Of a stretch of 64,000 nt of DNA, positions 8,062-16,893 are shown in pieces. The stretch lies in the NCBI GenBank assembly GCA_035489755.1, contig DATGZK010000072.1:200543-264542 (forward strand), in the 5' to 3' direction. Origin of the DNA: UBA9160 sp035489755. GTDB lineage: Bacteria; Myxococcota_A; UBA9160. The translations under genes were made by a program, and so were the position numbers. The notes below the pieces were generated by a model. The model was not told the origin of the DNA, made no database searches, and saw only the letters and a program-made list of their open reading frames with translations. Each line of letters opens with the position of its first letter. Position 1 is the stretch's first letter.

Positions 8062-9477
8062 ATGGCTCGCTCCAGCTACGACAGGTTGAGCTTTCTGGAC
8101 CGCTCGTTCCTCCTCGCCGAGACGCCGACGAGCCACATGCATGTGGGCGGCGTCGCGACGCTCGAAGCAGGCCCGCTGCTTAAGGCCGACGGCGGGATCG
8201 ACATCGATCGGATCCGCGAGTACGTGTCATCGCGTCTCCATCTCATTCCGCGCTATCGCCAGCGGCTCGCCTGGACACCGATCGAGGGGACTCCGGTCTG
8301 GATCGACGATGCCCATTTCAACATCCACTACCACGTTCGCCACGCCAGCCTGCCCCGCCCCGGAGACGCGCGTCAGCTGAAGCGGCTGTGCGGTCGGATC
8401 GTGTCGCAGCAACTCGACCGCTCAAAGCCGCTCTGGGAGATGTGGATCGTGGAGGGCCTCGAAGGCGCGGATCGCTTTGCCATGGTCACGAAGATCCACC
8501 ACTGCATGGTGGATGGCGTATCGAGCGTCGACCTGCTGGAGGTCCTGCTCTCCCCCGAGCCGGTGGAGAAGATCGAGCGTGCACCGCGCTGGGTCCCCCG
8601 GCCCGCGCCGAGTGGCCTCCAGCTGGCGATCTCCGAAACGATGCGGCGGGTTGGTGCACCGATCAATGCCGCGCTCGACCTGCGCCGCGTACTCCGCGAC
8701 GCCGAAGATCCCCGCTCGGACCTGCGCACGATGCTACGCGCGATCCGCAGCACGCTGTCCTCTTCGCTGCGCACGGTCTCGGATACGCCCATCAACAAGC
8801 CGATCGGGCCCCACCGCCGGATCGACTGGTGTGCGATGGACCTTGGGCGCGTGAAAGAGGTGCGCAAACGCCTCGGGGGTTCGCTGAACGACGTCGTTCT
8901 GGCGATCGTGGCGGGCGCCATGCGGCGCTACCTCGAATCGCGGGATGTCAGCGTCGAAGGGCTCGATTTCCGCGTGATGACGCCCGTGAGCGTGCGCAGC
9001 ACGAACGAGCGCGGCACGCTCGGCAATCGCGTTTCCGCCTGGATGGTCGACCTTCCGCTCGCAGAGCGTGATCCCAAGGCTTGTCTCGAACGCATTCGCG
9101 ACACGACGATCCGGCTCAAGGAGGAGAAACACGCCCTCGGCGCCGAGGTGCTGACCACCGTCGCCGGTTGGACCCCTGCAACGCTGCTGTCCCTGGGCTC
9201 GCGCATGGTGATTCGTGCGCTTCCCTTCAACCTTGTGGTGACGAACGTGCCCGGACCCCAGGTGCCGTTGTATTTGCTGGGATCACGCATGCATGACAAC
9301 TATGGGCAGCTCCCGCTGATCGACTACCTCGGCCTTGGCGTCGTGCTATTCAGCTATGCAGGAAAGCTGTGCTGGGGATTCACTGCAGACTGGGATCTCC
9401 TGCCGGATCTGCACGAGGTGGTGGTCGCCACCGAGGAAGCCTTCGAAGAGATCTGCGGCGTCGCCGGACTGGATTAG
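8062..9477 (+). CDS. wax ester synthase/diacylglycerol acyltransferase (WS/DGAT)
   Basis: A 471-residue bifunctional acyltransferase. The condensing-type active-site motif HHxxxDG is present as KIHHCMVDGVSS around residue 150, and the C-terminal VVTNVPGPQVPLYLLGSRM block followed by LGVVLFSYAGKLCWGF is characteristic of the family, as is the start YDRLSFLDRSFLLAETPTSHMHVGG. These enzymes join acyl-CoA to a fatty alcohol or diacylglycerol to form wax esters or triacylglycerol storage bodies at the inner membrane. Length matches the usual ~460-480. It sits between an esterase-like hydrolase and the mtoX-like gene, nine bases apart from the latter. Confidence 0.93.
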   Translation: MARSSYDRLSFLDRSFLLAETPTSHMHVGGVATLEAGPLLKADGGIDIDRIREYVSSRLHLIPRYRQRLAWTPIEGTPVWIDDAHFNIHYHVRHASLPRPGDARQLKRLCGRIVSQQLDRSKPLWEMWIVEGLEGADRFAMVTKIHHCMVDGVSSVDLLEVLLSPEPVEKIERAPRWVPRPAPSGLQLAISETMRRVGAPINAALDLRRVLRDAEDPRSDLRTMLRAIRSTLSSSLRTVSDTPINKPIGPHRRIDWCAMDLGRVKEVRKRLGGSLNDVVLAIVAGAMRRYLESRDVSVEGLDFRVMTPVSVRSTNERGTLGNRVSAWMVDLPLAERDPKACLERIRDTTIRLKEEKHALGAEVLTTVAGWTPATLLSLGSRMVIRALPFNLVVTNVPGPQVPLYLLGSRMHDNYGQLPLIDYLGLGVVLFSYAGKLCWGFTADWDLLPDLHEVVVATEEAFEEICGVAGLD

Positions 9478-9486
9478 GAGTTTGTG

Positions 9487-10809
9487 ATGCGGGGGAGACT
9501 CGCCGTTTTTGCATCGCTTTTCTTCTGCTTCGCTCTGCCGACCCTGGCGGACGAACCTTGCCAGTCGCCCTATCTGCCGAAAGTGACGGGGCAGGAGGAC
9601 TTCGTCTACGTCTTCACGTTGGGCGTCGAGGGGATGGGAGACGGCTCGGACAAGCTCGTGACGGTGGGCGCTAACCCGTCTCGGCCCGATTACGGCAAGG
9701 TGGTGTCGAGCGTATCGGTCGGGGGTCGACACGAGGTGCACCATGGCGGGTTCACGGACGATCGCCGCGAGCTGTGGATGGGAGGCCTCGACGACAGCGC
9801 GATCTTCGTGTTCGACGTGGCCACGGATCCCGCCCAGCCGAAGCTCGTCAAGACGATTGCGACGTTCACGAAAGACAGCGGTGGCGTCGTCGGTCCCCAC
9901 ACCTTCTATGCGCTTCCCGGCCGCATGCTGATCTCGGGCCTGTCAAATGCCAAGGACAACGGCGGCAAGACGGCGCTCGTCGAGTACAGCAATCAAGGCA
10001 AATTCGTCCGGACGATCTGGATGCCCGAGGCTGCGCCCTATGGGTACGACGTGCGGGTGAGCGCGAACTTGAACCGGATGGTGACCTCGTCGTTCACCGG
10101 GCGCGCGAACTACATGCGGAAGCTGCCGGAGCTGATGGGCGACGCGGAGGCCATGAAGCGCTTCGGGAACGCGATGATCGTGTGGGATTTCCACGCGCGA
10201 AAGCCTTTGCAAACATTCGCCGTACCCGGCGCTCCGCTGGAGATCCGCTGGGCCCTCGCCCCGCAGCACTACTATGCGTTTTCTTCGAGCGCCCTGACCT
10301 CGAAGCTCTGGGGAATCTTCCGCAAGGACGATGGGACCTTCGAGGCCCTCGAGATCGCTCCGATCGGCGACGCGTCGAAAATCCCGCTGCCCGTGGACAT
10401 CAGCCTCTCCACCGACGATCACTTTCTGTTCGTGGATTCCTTTATGGATGGAACCGTGCGCGTGTTTGACGTGTCCCAGCCGCGCGCACCGGTGCTCGTG
10501 CTCGAGCAAAAGATCGGCTCCCAGTTGAACATGGTCTCGCAGTCCTGGGACGGCAGGCGCATCTACTTCACCTCGTCGCTCCTCTCCAATTGGGACAAGA
10601 CCGGCGCGGACGACGAGCAGTTTCTCAAGGCCTTCAACTGGGACGGGAAGACGCTCGCTCCCACCTTCGCCATCGACTTCAAGGCCGCAAAGCTCGGGCG
10701 TCCCCACCAAATGAATTTCGGGAGCGTCGACTTCTACCGCGGGCGCGTGGCGGCGCGGCCGTCGCCCGCCGGCCCGGAGGACGTGCCGCGGGCGGCCGAG
10801 GGCGGATAG
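9487..10809 (+). CDS. mtoX: periplasmic SBP56-family protein, methanethiol oxidase-like (divergent)
   Basis: A 440-residue protein from ATG 9487, six bases after AGGAG. Residues ~1-21 (MRGRLAVFASLFFCFALPTLA) are a signal peptide, giving a periplasmic product as in known bacterial methanethiol oxidases. SBP56 landmarks are VHHGGF, VVGPHTFYALPGRMLISGLS, APYGYDV, MIVWDFHARKPLQTF, PLEIRW, DISLSTDDHFLFVDSF and FTSSLLSNWDK, ending RPHQMNFG. The family oxidises methanethiol to formaldehyde, sulfide and peroxide using copper. Some usual residues differ: the QPRHN-type block after GYD reads RVSANLNRM here, losing a histidine. The downstream SCO gene supports a copper enzyme. The symbol is given by similarity and context; substrate unproven. 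Confidence 0.75.
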   Translation: MRGRLAVFASLFFCFALPTLADEPCQSPYLPKVTGQEDFVYVFTLGVEGMGDGSDKLVTVGANPSRPDYGKVVSSVSVGGRHEVHHGGFTDDRRELWMGGLDDSAIFVFDVATDPAQPKLVKTIATFTKDSGGVVGPHTFYALPGRMLISGLSNAKDNGGKTALVEYSNQGKFVRTIWMPEAAPYGYDVRVSANLNRMVTSSFTGRANYMRKLPELMGDAEAMKRFGNAMIVWDFHARKPLQTFAVPGAPLEIRWALAPQHYYAFSSSALTSKLWGIFRKDDGTFEALEIAPIGDASKIPLPVDISLSTDDHFLFVDSFMDGTVRVFDVSQPRAPVLVLEQKIGSQLNMVSQSWDGRRIYFTSSLLSNWDKTGADDEQFLKAFNWDGKTLAPTFAIDFKAAKLGRPHQMNFGSVDFYRGRVAARPSPAGPEDVPRAAEGG

Positions 10810-10820
10810 GGGGGCGACGC

Positions 10821-11489
10821 ATGGCGCGGAAGTGGCTCGGCCTTCTGGCCGCGGGCCTCTTTGGTGCGTTCTCGGCCCACGCGGAGAGCGCGCTCTTCAC
10901 TCCGCCTGCCCCCGGAACCTACGAGCTTCCGCCCATCCAGCACGTCGCGGACTACGAGCTGCTCGATTCCCATGGTGCCCGCGTTCGGCTGCTCGGACTC
11001 GCGCCCGGGCAGGTTGCGCTGGTGTCGTTCGTCTATCAGCACTGCACCGATGGTGCGGCCTGTCCCGCAGCTCTCGCCACCTGGAAGCGCGTGGATGAGA
11101 GCCTCGCCGCGCGGCCTGCGCTCGCCCGTCACGTGCGCCTTGTGACCGTGAGCTTCGACCCCGAGAACGACACGCCTGAGCGCATGGCGGAGCTGGCCCG
11201 GCATCTGCGGCCACGCAGCGACTGGCGCTTCCTCACCGCGCCGAACGAGGCGGAGCTGCGGCCGGTCCTGGCGGACTACGGCCAAGACGTTCTGCCTCTC
11301 GTGGGAGCAGGCGGGGAGCGGCTCGGTCTCTTGCAGCACCTCACGAAAGCGTTCCTGGTGGACGCGCATGGGGACGTGCGCGCCATCTACGGTTCGAGCT
11401 TCTTGTCCGCGCAGATCCTGCTCAACGATGTGCAAACGGTGCTCGCGGCGGAGCCGGCGGCCCGGCCCCGGACGGCGGCAGCGCGGTGA
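10821..11489 (+). CDS. SCO1/SenC-like copper chaperone with C-x5-C site, partner of MtoX-like protein
   Basis: A 222-residue thioredoxin-fold protein with a signal peptide (MARKWLGLLAAGLFGAFSAHA). The metal site is HCTDGAACPA, i.e. two cysteines separated by five residues rather than the three of classical Sco, with the conserved distal histidine in LLQHLTKAFLVD. VTVSFDPENDTPERM is the family's central strand-loop. Sco proteins deliver copper or reduce disulfides in the periplasm. It starts 11 bases after the mtoX-like gene behind a GGGGGGCGACGC leader, and its TGA overlaps the GTG of the following acetyltransferase. Position suggests it metallates the MtoX-like enzyme. Confidence 0.85.
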   Translation: MARKWLGLLAAGLFGAFSAHAESALFTPPAPGTYELPPIQHVADYELLDSHGARVRLLGLAPGQVALVSFVYQHCTDGAACPAALATWKRVDESLAARPALARHVRLVTVSFDPENDTPERMAELARHLRPRSDWRFLTAPNEAELRPVLADYGQDVLPLVGAGGERLGLLQHLTKAFLVDAHGDVRAIYGSSFLSAQILLNDVQTVLAAEPAARPRTAAAR

Positions 11490-11938
11490 GCGCTGCGCTT
11501 CGCATCGAACGCGAGCTTGCGGCCGACTCTCCGCCCGCGCAAAGCCTCCAGCGAAAGATCGACGAGTACAACATGGAGGTCACCGGGCGGCGGGACTGGA
11601 TGCCGGTCGCGTACTTTCTGCGGGATGACAACGACGGTGTCGTCGGCGGCGTGGTGGGGGACATCTGGGGAGGGTGGTTCCACGTGCGGGTGATCTGGGT
11701 CGACGCCCCGCTCCGCCGGCACGGTTACGGCGCGCGTCTGCTTCGCGCCGCTGAGGAGCTGGCGCGCGAGCGCGGCTGCATCGGTGTATTCCTCGAGACC
11801 TTCAGCTTCCAGGGTTCAACCTGGTATCCGCGTTTCGGCTACGAGGTCGTGGGGGAACTCGGCAACTATCCGCCCGGCCATACCTATTACGTGCTGAAAA
11901 AGCGGCTGCAGCCCGCCGCTGGCGGAGGGGCGACATGA
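11486..11938 (+). CDS. GNAT family N-acetyltransferase
   Basis: A 150-residue single-domain GNAT protein. The acetyl-CoA pyrophosphate loop is APLRRHGYGARLL (RRxGxG/A pattern), preceded by VRVIWVD and followed by GVFLETFSFQGSTWYPRFGYEVVG, the family's C-terminal strand and splayed beta region. The GTG start overlaps the SCO stop, and its own TGA overlaps the amidase ATG, so all are one transcript. The acceptor amine is unknown. Confidence 0.85.
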   Translation: MSAALRIERELAADSPPAQSLQRKIDEYNMEVTGRRDWMPVAYFLRDDNDGVVGGVVGDIWGGWFHVRVIWVDAPLRRHGYGARLLRAAEELARERGCIGVFLETFSFQGSTWYPRFGYEVVGELGNYPPGHTYYVLKKRLQPAAGGGAT

Positions 11939-13449
11939 AGGTCAGAGCTCCGAGCGCCGAGGAACTGGAGCGACTCGCGGCGGAGCTCGGTCTTACGCCC
12001 GCGGGCGAAGAGGTCGCGTTCTGGGAGCGGATGCTCGGCCCGATGAGCCTCGCCTACGCCGAGCTCGAGGCGATGCCGGACGAGCTGCCGGCGTCCAGCT
12101 ACCCGCGCGGGCCGGTCGTGCAGCCCAGGCCCGAGGACAATCCGTACAACGCCTGGTACGTGAAGGCGCGCGTGCGCGGCAGCGAGCGCGGACGGCTCGC
12201 CGGAAAGACGGTGGTTCTGAAGGACAACATCTTCCTGGCCGGCGTCCCCATGATGAACGGGTCGCGCACACTCCAGGGATACGTGCCAGAAATCGATGCC
12301 ACGGTCGTGACCCGGATCCTGGACGCGGGAGGGGAGATCGTCGGCAAAGCGCATTGCGAATGTCTTTGCATGTCCGGCGGCAGTCACACCAATGCGACGG
12401 GGTATGTGCACAATCCCCGCCGCCACGGCTACTCCGCGGGCGGCTCGTCGTCGGGCTGCGCGGCCCTCGTGGCGGCCGGTGAGGCCGACATGGCGATCGG
12501 AGGTGATCAGGGCGGCTCCATCCGGATGCCCGCTTCCTTCTGCGGGATCTACGGCCTAAAACCCACCCACGGCCTCGTTCCCTACACCGGAATCGTTCCC
12601 TTGGAAGTGACGCTCGATCATGCCGGACCCATGACACGCTCGGTGCGCGACAACGCGCTGCTGCTTGAAGTGATCGCAGGTCCCGATGGTTACGACGCTC
12701 GGCAGAAGGCCCCGGTCACGCATCCCTACGCGCAGCTCCTCGGGGGAGGCGTTGCCGGGCTGCGGATCGGTGTGCTGCGCGAAGGATTCGGCCACGCAAA
12801 CTCCGAGCCCGACGTCGACGTCAAGGTGCGTGCCGCCGCGGGGCTCTTCACGAAACTCGGCGCTGAGGTCGAGGACGTCTCGATCCCCATGCACCTCACG
12901 TCCGCTCCGATTTGCAGTGCGATCGCCTTGGCCGGTCTCGAACATATGATGGTGTCAGGTGACGGTCTCGGCTTCGGCCGCGAGGACCTGTATCTCACAA
13001 GCTACATGGATTTCCATCGGAACTGGAGACGCCGCGCGAATGAGCTGTCCGATACGGTCAAGCTTGCGCTGCTCTGCGGCGTGCACGCGCGTCAACAATC
13101 GGGCCAGCACTACTACGCGAAGGCGTTGAACGTCGGTCGCAGGCTGCGCGCCGCCTACGACGCCGCTCTGGCGGACCACGATCTGCTGCTCCTGCCGACG
13201 ACGCCGATCAAGTCGACGCGGCTGCCTGCGCGGGGAGCCTCCCGTGAGGAAATGATTCAGCGTGCCTTTGAGCACACCGCGAATACGCAGCCCTTCGATG
13301 TGACCCACCACCCCGCGCTCTCCATGCCCTGTGGCATGAGCGATGGCCTGCCGGTGGGCATGATGCTCGTGGGTCGGCACTGGGATGAGCCTGCGCTCTA
13401 TCGTGCGGCCTTTACGTTCGAGCAGGCGGAGGATTGGACCTCACTCTAG
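11935..13449 (+). CDS. amidase signature family enzyme
   Basis: A 504-residue amidase-signature hydrolase. The Ser-cisSer-Lys triad is visible: lysine in KTVVLKDN, cis-serine in the GGSSSG stretch, and nucleophile serine in GGDQGGSIRMPASFCG. The ~90-residue N-terminal helical extension and C-terminal GLPVGMMLVGRHWDEPALYRAA resemble the enantioselective-amidase/nitrile-hydratase-linked branch more than GatA. It probably hydrolyses carboxamides in the cytoplasm. It ends the mtoX operon and its last 38 bases overlap, antiparallel, the 3' end of the methyltransferase gene. Confidence 0.9.
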   Translation: MKVRAPSAEELERLAAELGLTPAGEEVAFWERMLGPMSLAYAELEAMPDELPASSYPRGPVVQPRPEDNPYNAWYVKARVRGSERGRLAGKTVVLKDNIFLAGVPMMNGSRTLQGYVPEIDATVVTRILDAGGEIVGKAHCECLCMSGGSHTNATGYVHNPRRHGYSAGGSSSGCAALVAAGEADMAIGGDQGGSIRMPASFCGIYGLKPTHGLVPYTGIVPLEVTLDHAGPMTRSVRDNALLLEVIAGPDGYDARQKAPVTHPYAQLLGGGVAGLRIGVLREGFGHANSEPDVDVKVRAAAGLFTKLGAEVEDVSIPMHLTSAPICSAIALAGLEHMMVSGDGLGFGREDLYLTSYMDFHRNWRRRANELSDTVKLALLCGVHARQQSGQHYYAKALNVGRRLRAAYDAALADHDLLLLPTTPIKSTRLPARGASREEMIQRAFEHTANTQPFDVTHHPALSMPCGMSDGLPVGMMLVGRHWDEPALYRAAFTFEQAEDWTSL

Positions 13450-14242
13450 GCCCTGCCCTGGTCCCGAGCGGACCGAGCAGGACGCGGGCGCGCAGCTCCC
13501 GATGATCGAGCCCGCAGGCTTGATCCATCTGCTGAATCCATGCCGGGAGATCGAGGGCGCAGCGCAGGGTCTTTTCCTCGACGCCCCGCACGGCGAGGCG
13601 CTCGGCCCATGCTGGCCACCAGGGCGCGGCCGAGAGTGCCAGAGGCTCAAGCACGACAAGTCGCGCGCCGCGCGCAAGCGCGGCTTCGATCCCCCGCAGC
13701 AGCTGCTCGCGAGGATCGGCATGGAGCTCGTTCACCGCCCAACCCAGCACGAGAAGATCCTCGGCGCCCGCGCGCGGGAGCGCCGCCGGCAAGGCTGCGC
13801 GGCGTGTGCGGGACTTGAGGCCGAAGGCGCACGCCGTGAATGCGGCCTCGCCAAGGGCCCAGCTTGAGAGATCGAGCCCGTGGAAGGCCGGGGGACCCGA
13901 CAGCAGGGTCGCCGCAGCAGCGCCCGCTGCGCCCGTGCCGCAGCCGAGATCGTGGACGACGCGGACGCTGGGGAAAGTCCCGCCGCCGAGCTCGCCCAAG
14001 GCCTGATGGGTCATCAGGAAGTGGAGGGGCGCGTAGTAGGTGGCCAACGCGGCGCGTTTGCCTTCGCCCGCAGTCGCGCGCGCCGCGAGATGCCCGCCCG
14101 ATCGGTGCTCGACGTAAAGCGACGAGAGGGCCTGCACGCCCTTGCGCACTTCCGAAAACGTAAGCGGTGGGAGGTAGCGCCCGCGTGTGGCCTCGAGCCA
14201 GGCGTCGAAGGCCGCACGCAGCGGCCCCTCGAGGTAGGGCAT
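13412..14242 (-). CDS. SAM-dependent methyltransferase, Rsm22-like
   Basis: A 276-residue class I methyltransferase starting at ATG 14242, whose first base is the last base of the upstream ATPase stop (TGATG). The SAM motif is VHDLGCGTGAAGAA around residue 100. Before it, LSSLYVEHRSG and AALATYYAPLHFLMTH resemble the bacterial/mitochondrial Rsm22 family of ribosome-associated methyltransferases. I do not see the cysteine cluster some Rsm22 proteins carry at the C-terminus. It is the last gene of an operon with the SbcCD-like pair, an unexpected neighbourhood for a ribosome factor. Its 3' end overlaps the convergent amidase by 38 bases. Confidence 0.65.
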   Translation of the reverse strand: MPYLEGPLRAAFDAWLEATRGRYLPPLTFSEVRKGVQALSSLYVEHRSGGHLAARATAGEGKRAALATYYAPLHFLMTHQALGELGGGTFPSVRVVHDLGCGTGAAGAAAATLLSGPPAFHGLDLSSWALGEAAFTACAFGLKSRTRRAALPAALPRAGAEDLLVLGWAVNELHADPREQLLRGIEAALARGARLVVLEPLALSAAPWWPAWAERLAVRGVEEKTLRCALDLPAWIQQMDQACGLDHRELRARVLLGPLGTRAGPRVRSNPPPART

Positions 14243-16893
14243 CACACGGAGCGTGGTTCGCCGAGCGACACCACCCGCGCACCCGCTACGTAACGGTAGC
14301 GATCGGGCACACAGGTGAGCACGATGATCTGACACAGGCGTGCCGCCAGGGAGAGCACGATGCCCATGGCTTCGAGGCGGAGCGGGTCCGTGTAGCCGAG
14401 CGCGTCGTCGAGGACGACGGGCACACCGCCCTCTCCGGCCGCGCACATCGCGGATGCAAGGCGCATGACAAGCGAGATCTGCTCGCGGGCGCCACCGGAC
14501 AACGCGTCGAAGGGCACGGGAACTCCGTCAAGGACCCGGGTCGCGACTCGCAGCTCCTCGTCGAGCTCCACGCGGAAGCCCGAGCCGAAGACGAGGGAGC
14601 CAAGATCCTCGATCCGGCGGCGCAGCGGTTCCGCGTAGGCCTGCCGCGCACGCATTCGGGCAGCCTGGAGAGTATCGTGGAGAAGCCTTGCCGCAGCTGC
14701 CCGCCGACGGAGTGCTCCGCCGTCGCGCGCGAGGCGCTCGTAGCGTGTCCGCGCGGCGTCGAGCTTTTCCTGGAGGCCCGCCTCGCCTCGCCCGGCGAGT
14801 TCGCCCGACAGCGCGACTGAAGCGGTGCGCGCGGCATCGAGTTCTGCGCGCAGCTTGGCAAGGGCCGCGAGGTTCGCCTCGGCCCGCAGCTCGAGGCGTT
14901 CGGGGTCTACCGCGAGCAGGCGGACCTCCGCGGCCGCGAGCTCCGCCGCGCGAACTCGGGCCCGCTCCGCAGCCTCGGCGAGCGCTGCGGCCAGTTTTTC
15001 GTCCGGCGTCTTGGAGCGCGCGTTCGTGATCGCCCGTTCCGCCTGGCGCCTCGCCTCCTCAGCGACGCGAAGGCGCACCTCGGCGTCTCGCCGCTTTTGG
15101 GTTCGCTCCTCGCGCTTTGCGCGCGCGGCGCGAAGTGCACCCTCCGCCGCGCTGGCGCGCAGCTTGGCGGCCCCGAAGGCACGATCGGCCTCCGCGTGAA
15201 CGTCCTTGGCCGAATCGAGGTCGGGGGGAAGCGGCGGGGCGCTGCCGCTTCGCTCGGCTGGATAGGCGGGAACTCGGCGCTGCAATCCCGCGAGCTTGCC
15301 CTCGAGCCGCTCGCTCGTGAGATCGCGGAGCTCATCGAGCTTGGCTCGCTCAAACGCCCTCTTCCTGCGCAGAGCCTCGCGCCGCGCCTCGTTGGCAGCC
15401 TCCGCCTGGGCGAGATCCGCAACTCCTGCGGCGCCTAGCAGCCGCGCAAGGCGCGTCTCCGCCTCGGCGAGCGCTTCGGCGAGCTTCGCTGCGCTTGCAC
15501 CCGATGTCACTGTGAGCACGAGCGCACCCGGCACGACGACGCGCACGGATTCGGAAACACGCACTACCCGCGATTCGCCTTGCGCGAGGGGCTCGGGAGC
15601 CCCTTCAATCTCGGGCACCAGATCGGTCAGCGCATGGAGCTCGACCATGGGAGCGCCTGCGTCCAGGCGCGCCCGTGACTCCACCCACGCGAGCTGCGCT
15701 TGTTTGATCTTTGCGATGAGCTCGTCGGACACCCGCGTTTTTGCCAAGAGGTCTTCCGCAAGTGCCGCGGCCTCCCGCGCGGCGTCGTAACGCTGCTTGC
15801 GCTCGCGCAGCTGCTCGAGCTCGATCTCTCCACGCTTGAACTCGACGTCGCTTCGGCGAAGCCGCTCGAGCGATTCGGCCAGATCCAGCGCATCGCGCGC
15901 AGCGCGCTCTTCGGCTTCGGCCTGTGCAAAGGCGCGTTCCGCCTCCTCCAGGACAGGCCCTGCAGCCGCGACTTCAGCCGCCAGGGCCTGCTCGATTTGT
16001 ACCCGCTGCGCGCACTCGTCGAGGGCGCTCCTCCGTGTTGCAAGAACGGCTTCGCACTCACGGCGCGCTGCCTCGGCGGCTTCGGCGCTGGCGGCCAGGC
16101 GTTCGCTTTCAGCGCGAAGCGTCCGCAGATCGGCGAGACACCGCTCCGCCGCCGCGGCGCGAGGAGCAAGTTCGCTCTCCCGAGCTTCGCACGCCGCCAC
16201 CTCGCGGGAGAGCCGAGCCGCGCGCTCGACGTCCGCCTCGAAGCGAGAGCGTTCGGCGTTAAGGCCGAGAACCTCCTCCCGTGCCGTGCGCTCGGATTCC
16301 GCGGCCTCGGTGAGAACCTTTGCGTCTTTTCCGGTCGGCGTGTGATAGAGCAGGTATTCCGCGCGCACGCGCGCGAACAGATCCTCCTCGCGTTCTCCCG
16401 CGGGCATCTCCCCCGCCGCGCGGTCGAGGGCGCGCGCAAGAGAGGTTTGCTGGCCCAGTTTGAGCGGTTGGATGCCTTCGCCTTGTACGATGCGAAGTGC
16501 CCGCCACAGATCAAGATCCACGCTTTCGCCGAGGATCGCGAGCATGCGCTCATGTGCCGCTCGCCCGGTCAGCACCTCGGCGCGTGGCCTGTGAATCGTG
16601 AGTTTCGTTTCACGCTCGCGGTGAAAACGCTTGAAATAGGTGAGCGCGTAGCCGCCTGCCTCCGCCTCAAGTTCGATCTCCGTTCCCGCATCTTGGTCTA
16701 CGGGTTTTACCGCGCGCACCTTCTCCTTCTGGCTCGAGTCGGGCTCGTCGAGCAGGAGATCGATGGCTTCGGCGAGACTCGACTTCCCGGCTTCGTTCGG
16801 GCCTTGCACGATCGTCACGCCGACGGGGGCGAACGTGACTTCGCGCTCGTTGATGCCGCGAAAGGCGCGCACGCGTAGGCGCAGGAGCCTCAA
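14242..16893 (-). CDS. SbcC/YhaN-like SMC-type ATPase, DNA repair
   Basis: An 883-residue RecF/SMC-like ATPase. Walker A is GPNEAGKSS (residues ~31-39), a coiled coil rich in Ala, Glu, Arg and Leu fills most of residues ~190-760, the ABC signature is LSGGAREQ (798-805), and Walker B is PVVLDDALGYTD (~829). Ending ATPase loops with DDALGYTD and no Cys-x-x-Cys zinc hook that I can find in the coiled coil makes it more YhaN-like than classical SbcC/Rad50. It would act with the nuclease encoded just upstream (ATGA overlap at 16890-16893) in processing DNA ends or hairpins. It is also coupled to the downstream methyltransferase. Confidence 0.85.
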   Translation of the reverse strand: MRLLRLRVRAFRGINEREVTFAPVGVTIVQGPNEAGKSSLAEAIDLLLDEPDSSQKEKVRAVKPVDQDAGTEIELEAEAGGYALTYFKRFHRERETKLTIHRPRAEVLTGRAAHERMLAILGESVDLDLWRALRIVQGEGIQPLKLGQQTSLARALDRAAGEMPAGEREEDLFARVRAEYLLYHTPTGKDAKVLTEAAESERTAREEVLGLNAERSRFEADVERAARLSREVAACEARESELAPRAAAAERCLADLRTLRAESERLAASAEAAEAARRECEAVLATRRSALDECAQRVQIEQALAAEVAAAGPVLEEAERAFAQAEAEERAARDALDLAESLERLRRSDVEFKRGEIELEQLRERKQRYDAAREAAALAEDLLAKTRVSDELIAKIKQAQLAWVESRARLDAGAPMVELHALTDLVPEIEGAPEPLAQGESRVVRVSESVRVVVPGALVLTVTSGASAAKLAEALAEAETRLARLLGAAGVADLAQAEAANEARREALRRKRAFERAKLDELRDLTSERLEGKLAGLQRRVPAYPAERSGSAPPLPPDLDSAKDVHAEADRAFGAAKLRASAAEGALRAARAKREERTQKRRDAEVRLRVAEEARRQAERAITNARSKTPDEKLAAALAEAAERARVRAAELAAAEVRLLAVDPERLELRAEANLAALAKLRAELDAARTASVALSGELAGRGEAGLQEKLDAARTRYERLARDGGALRRRAAAARLLHDTLQAARMRARQAYAEPLRRRIEDLGSLVFGSGFRVELDEELRVATRVLDGVPVPFDALSGGAREQISLVMRLASAMCAAGEGGVPVVLDDALGYTDPLRLEAMGIVLSLAARLCQIIVLTCVPDRYRYVAGARVVSLGEPRSV

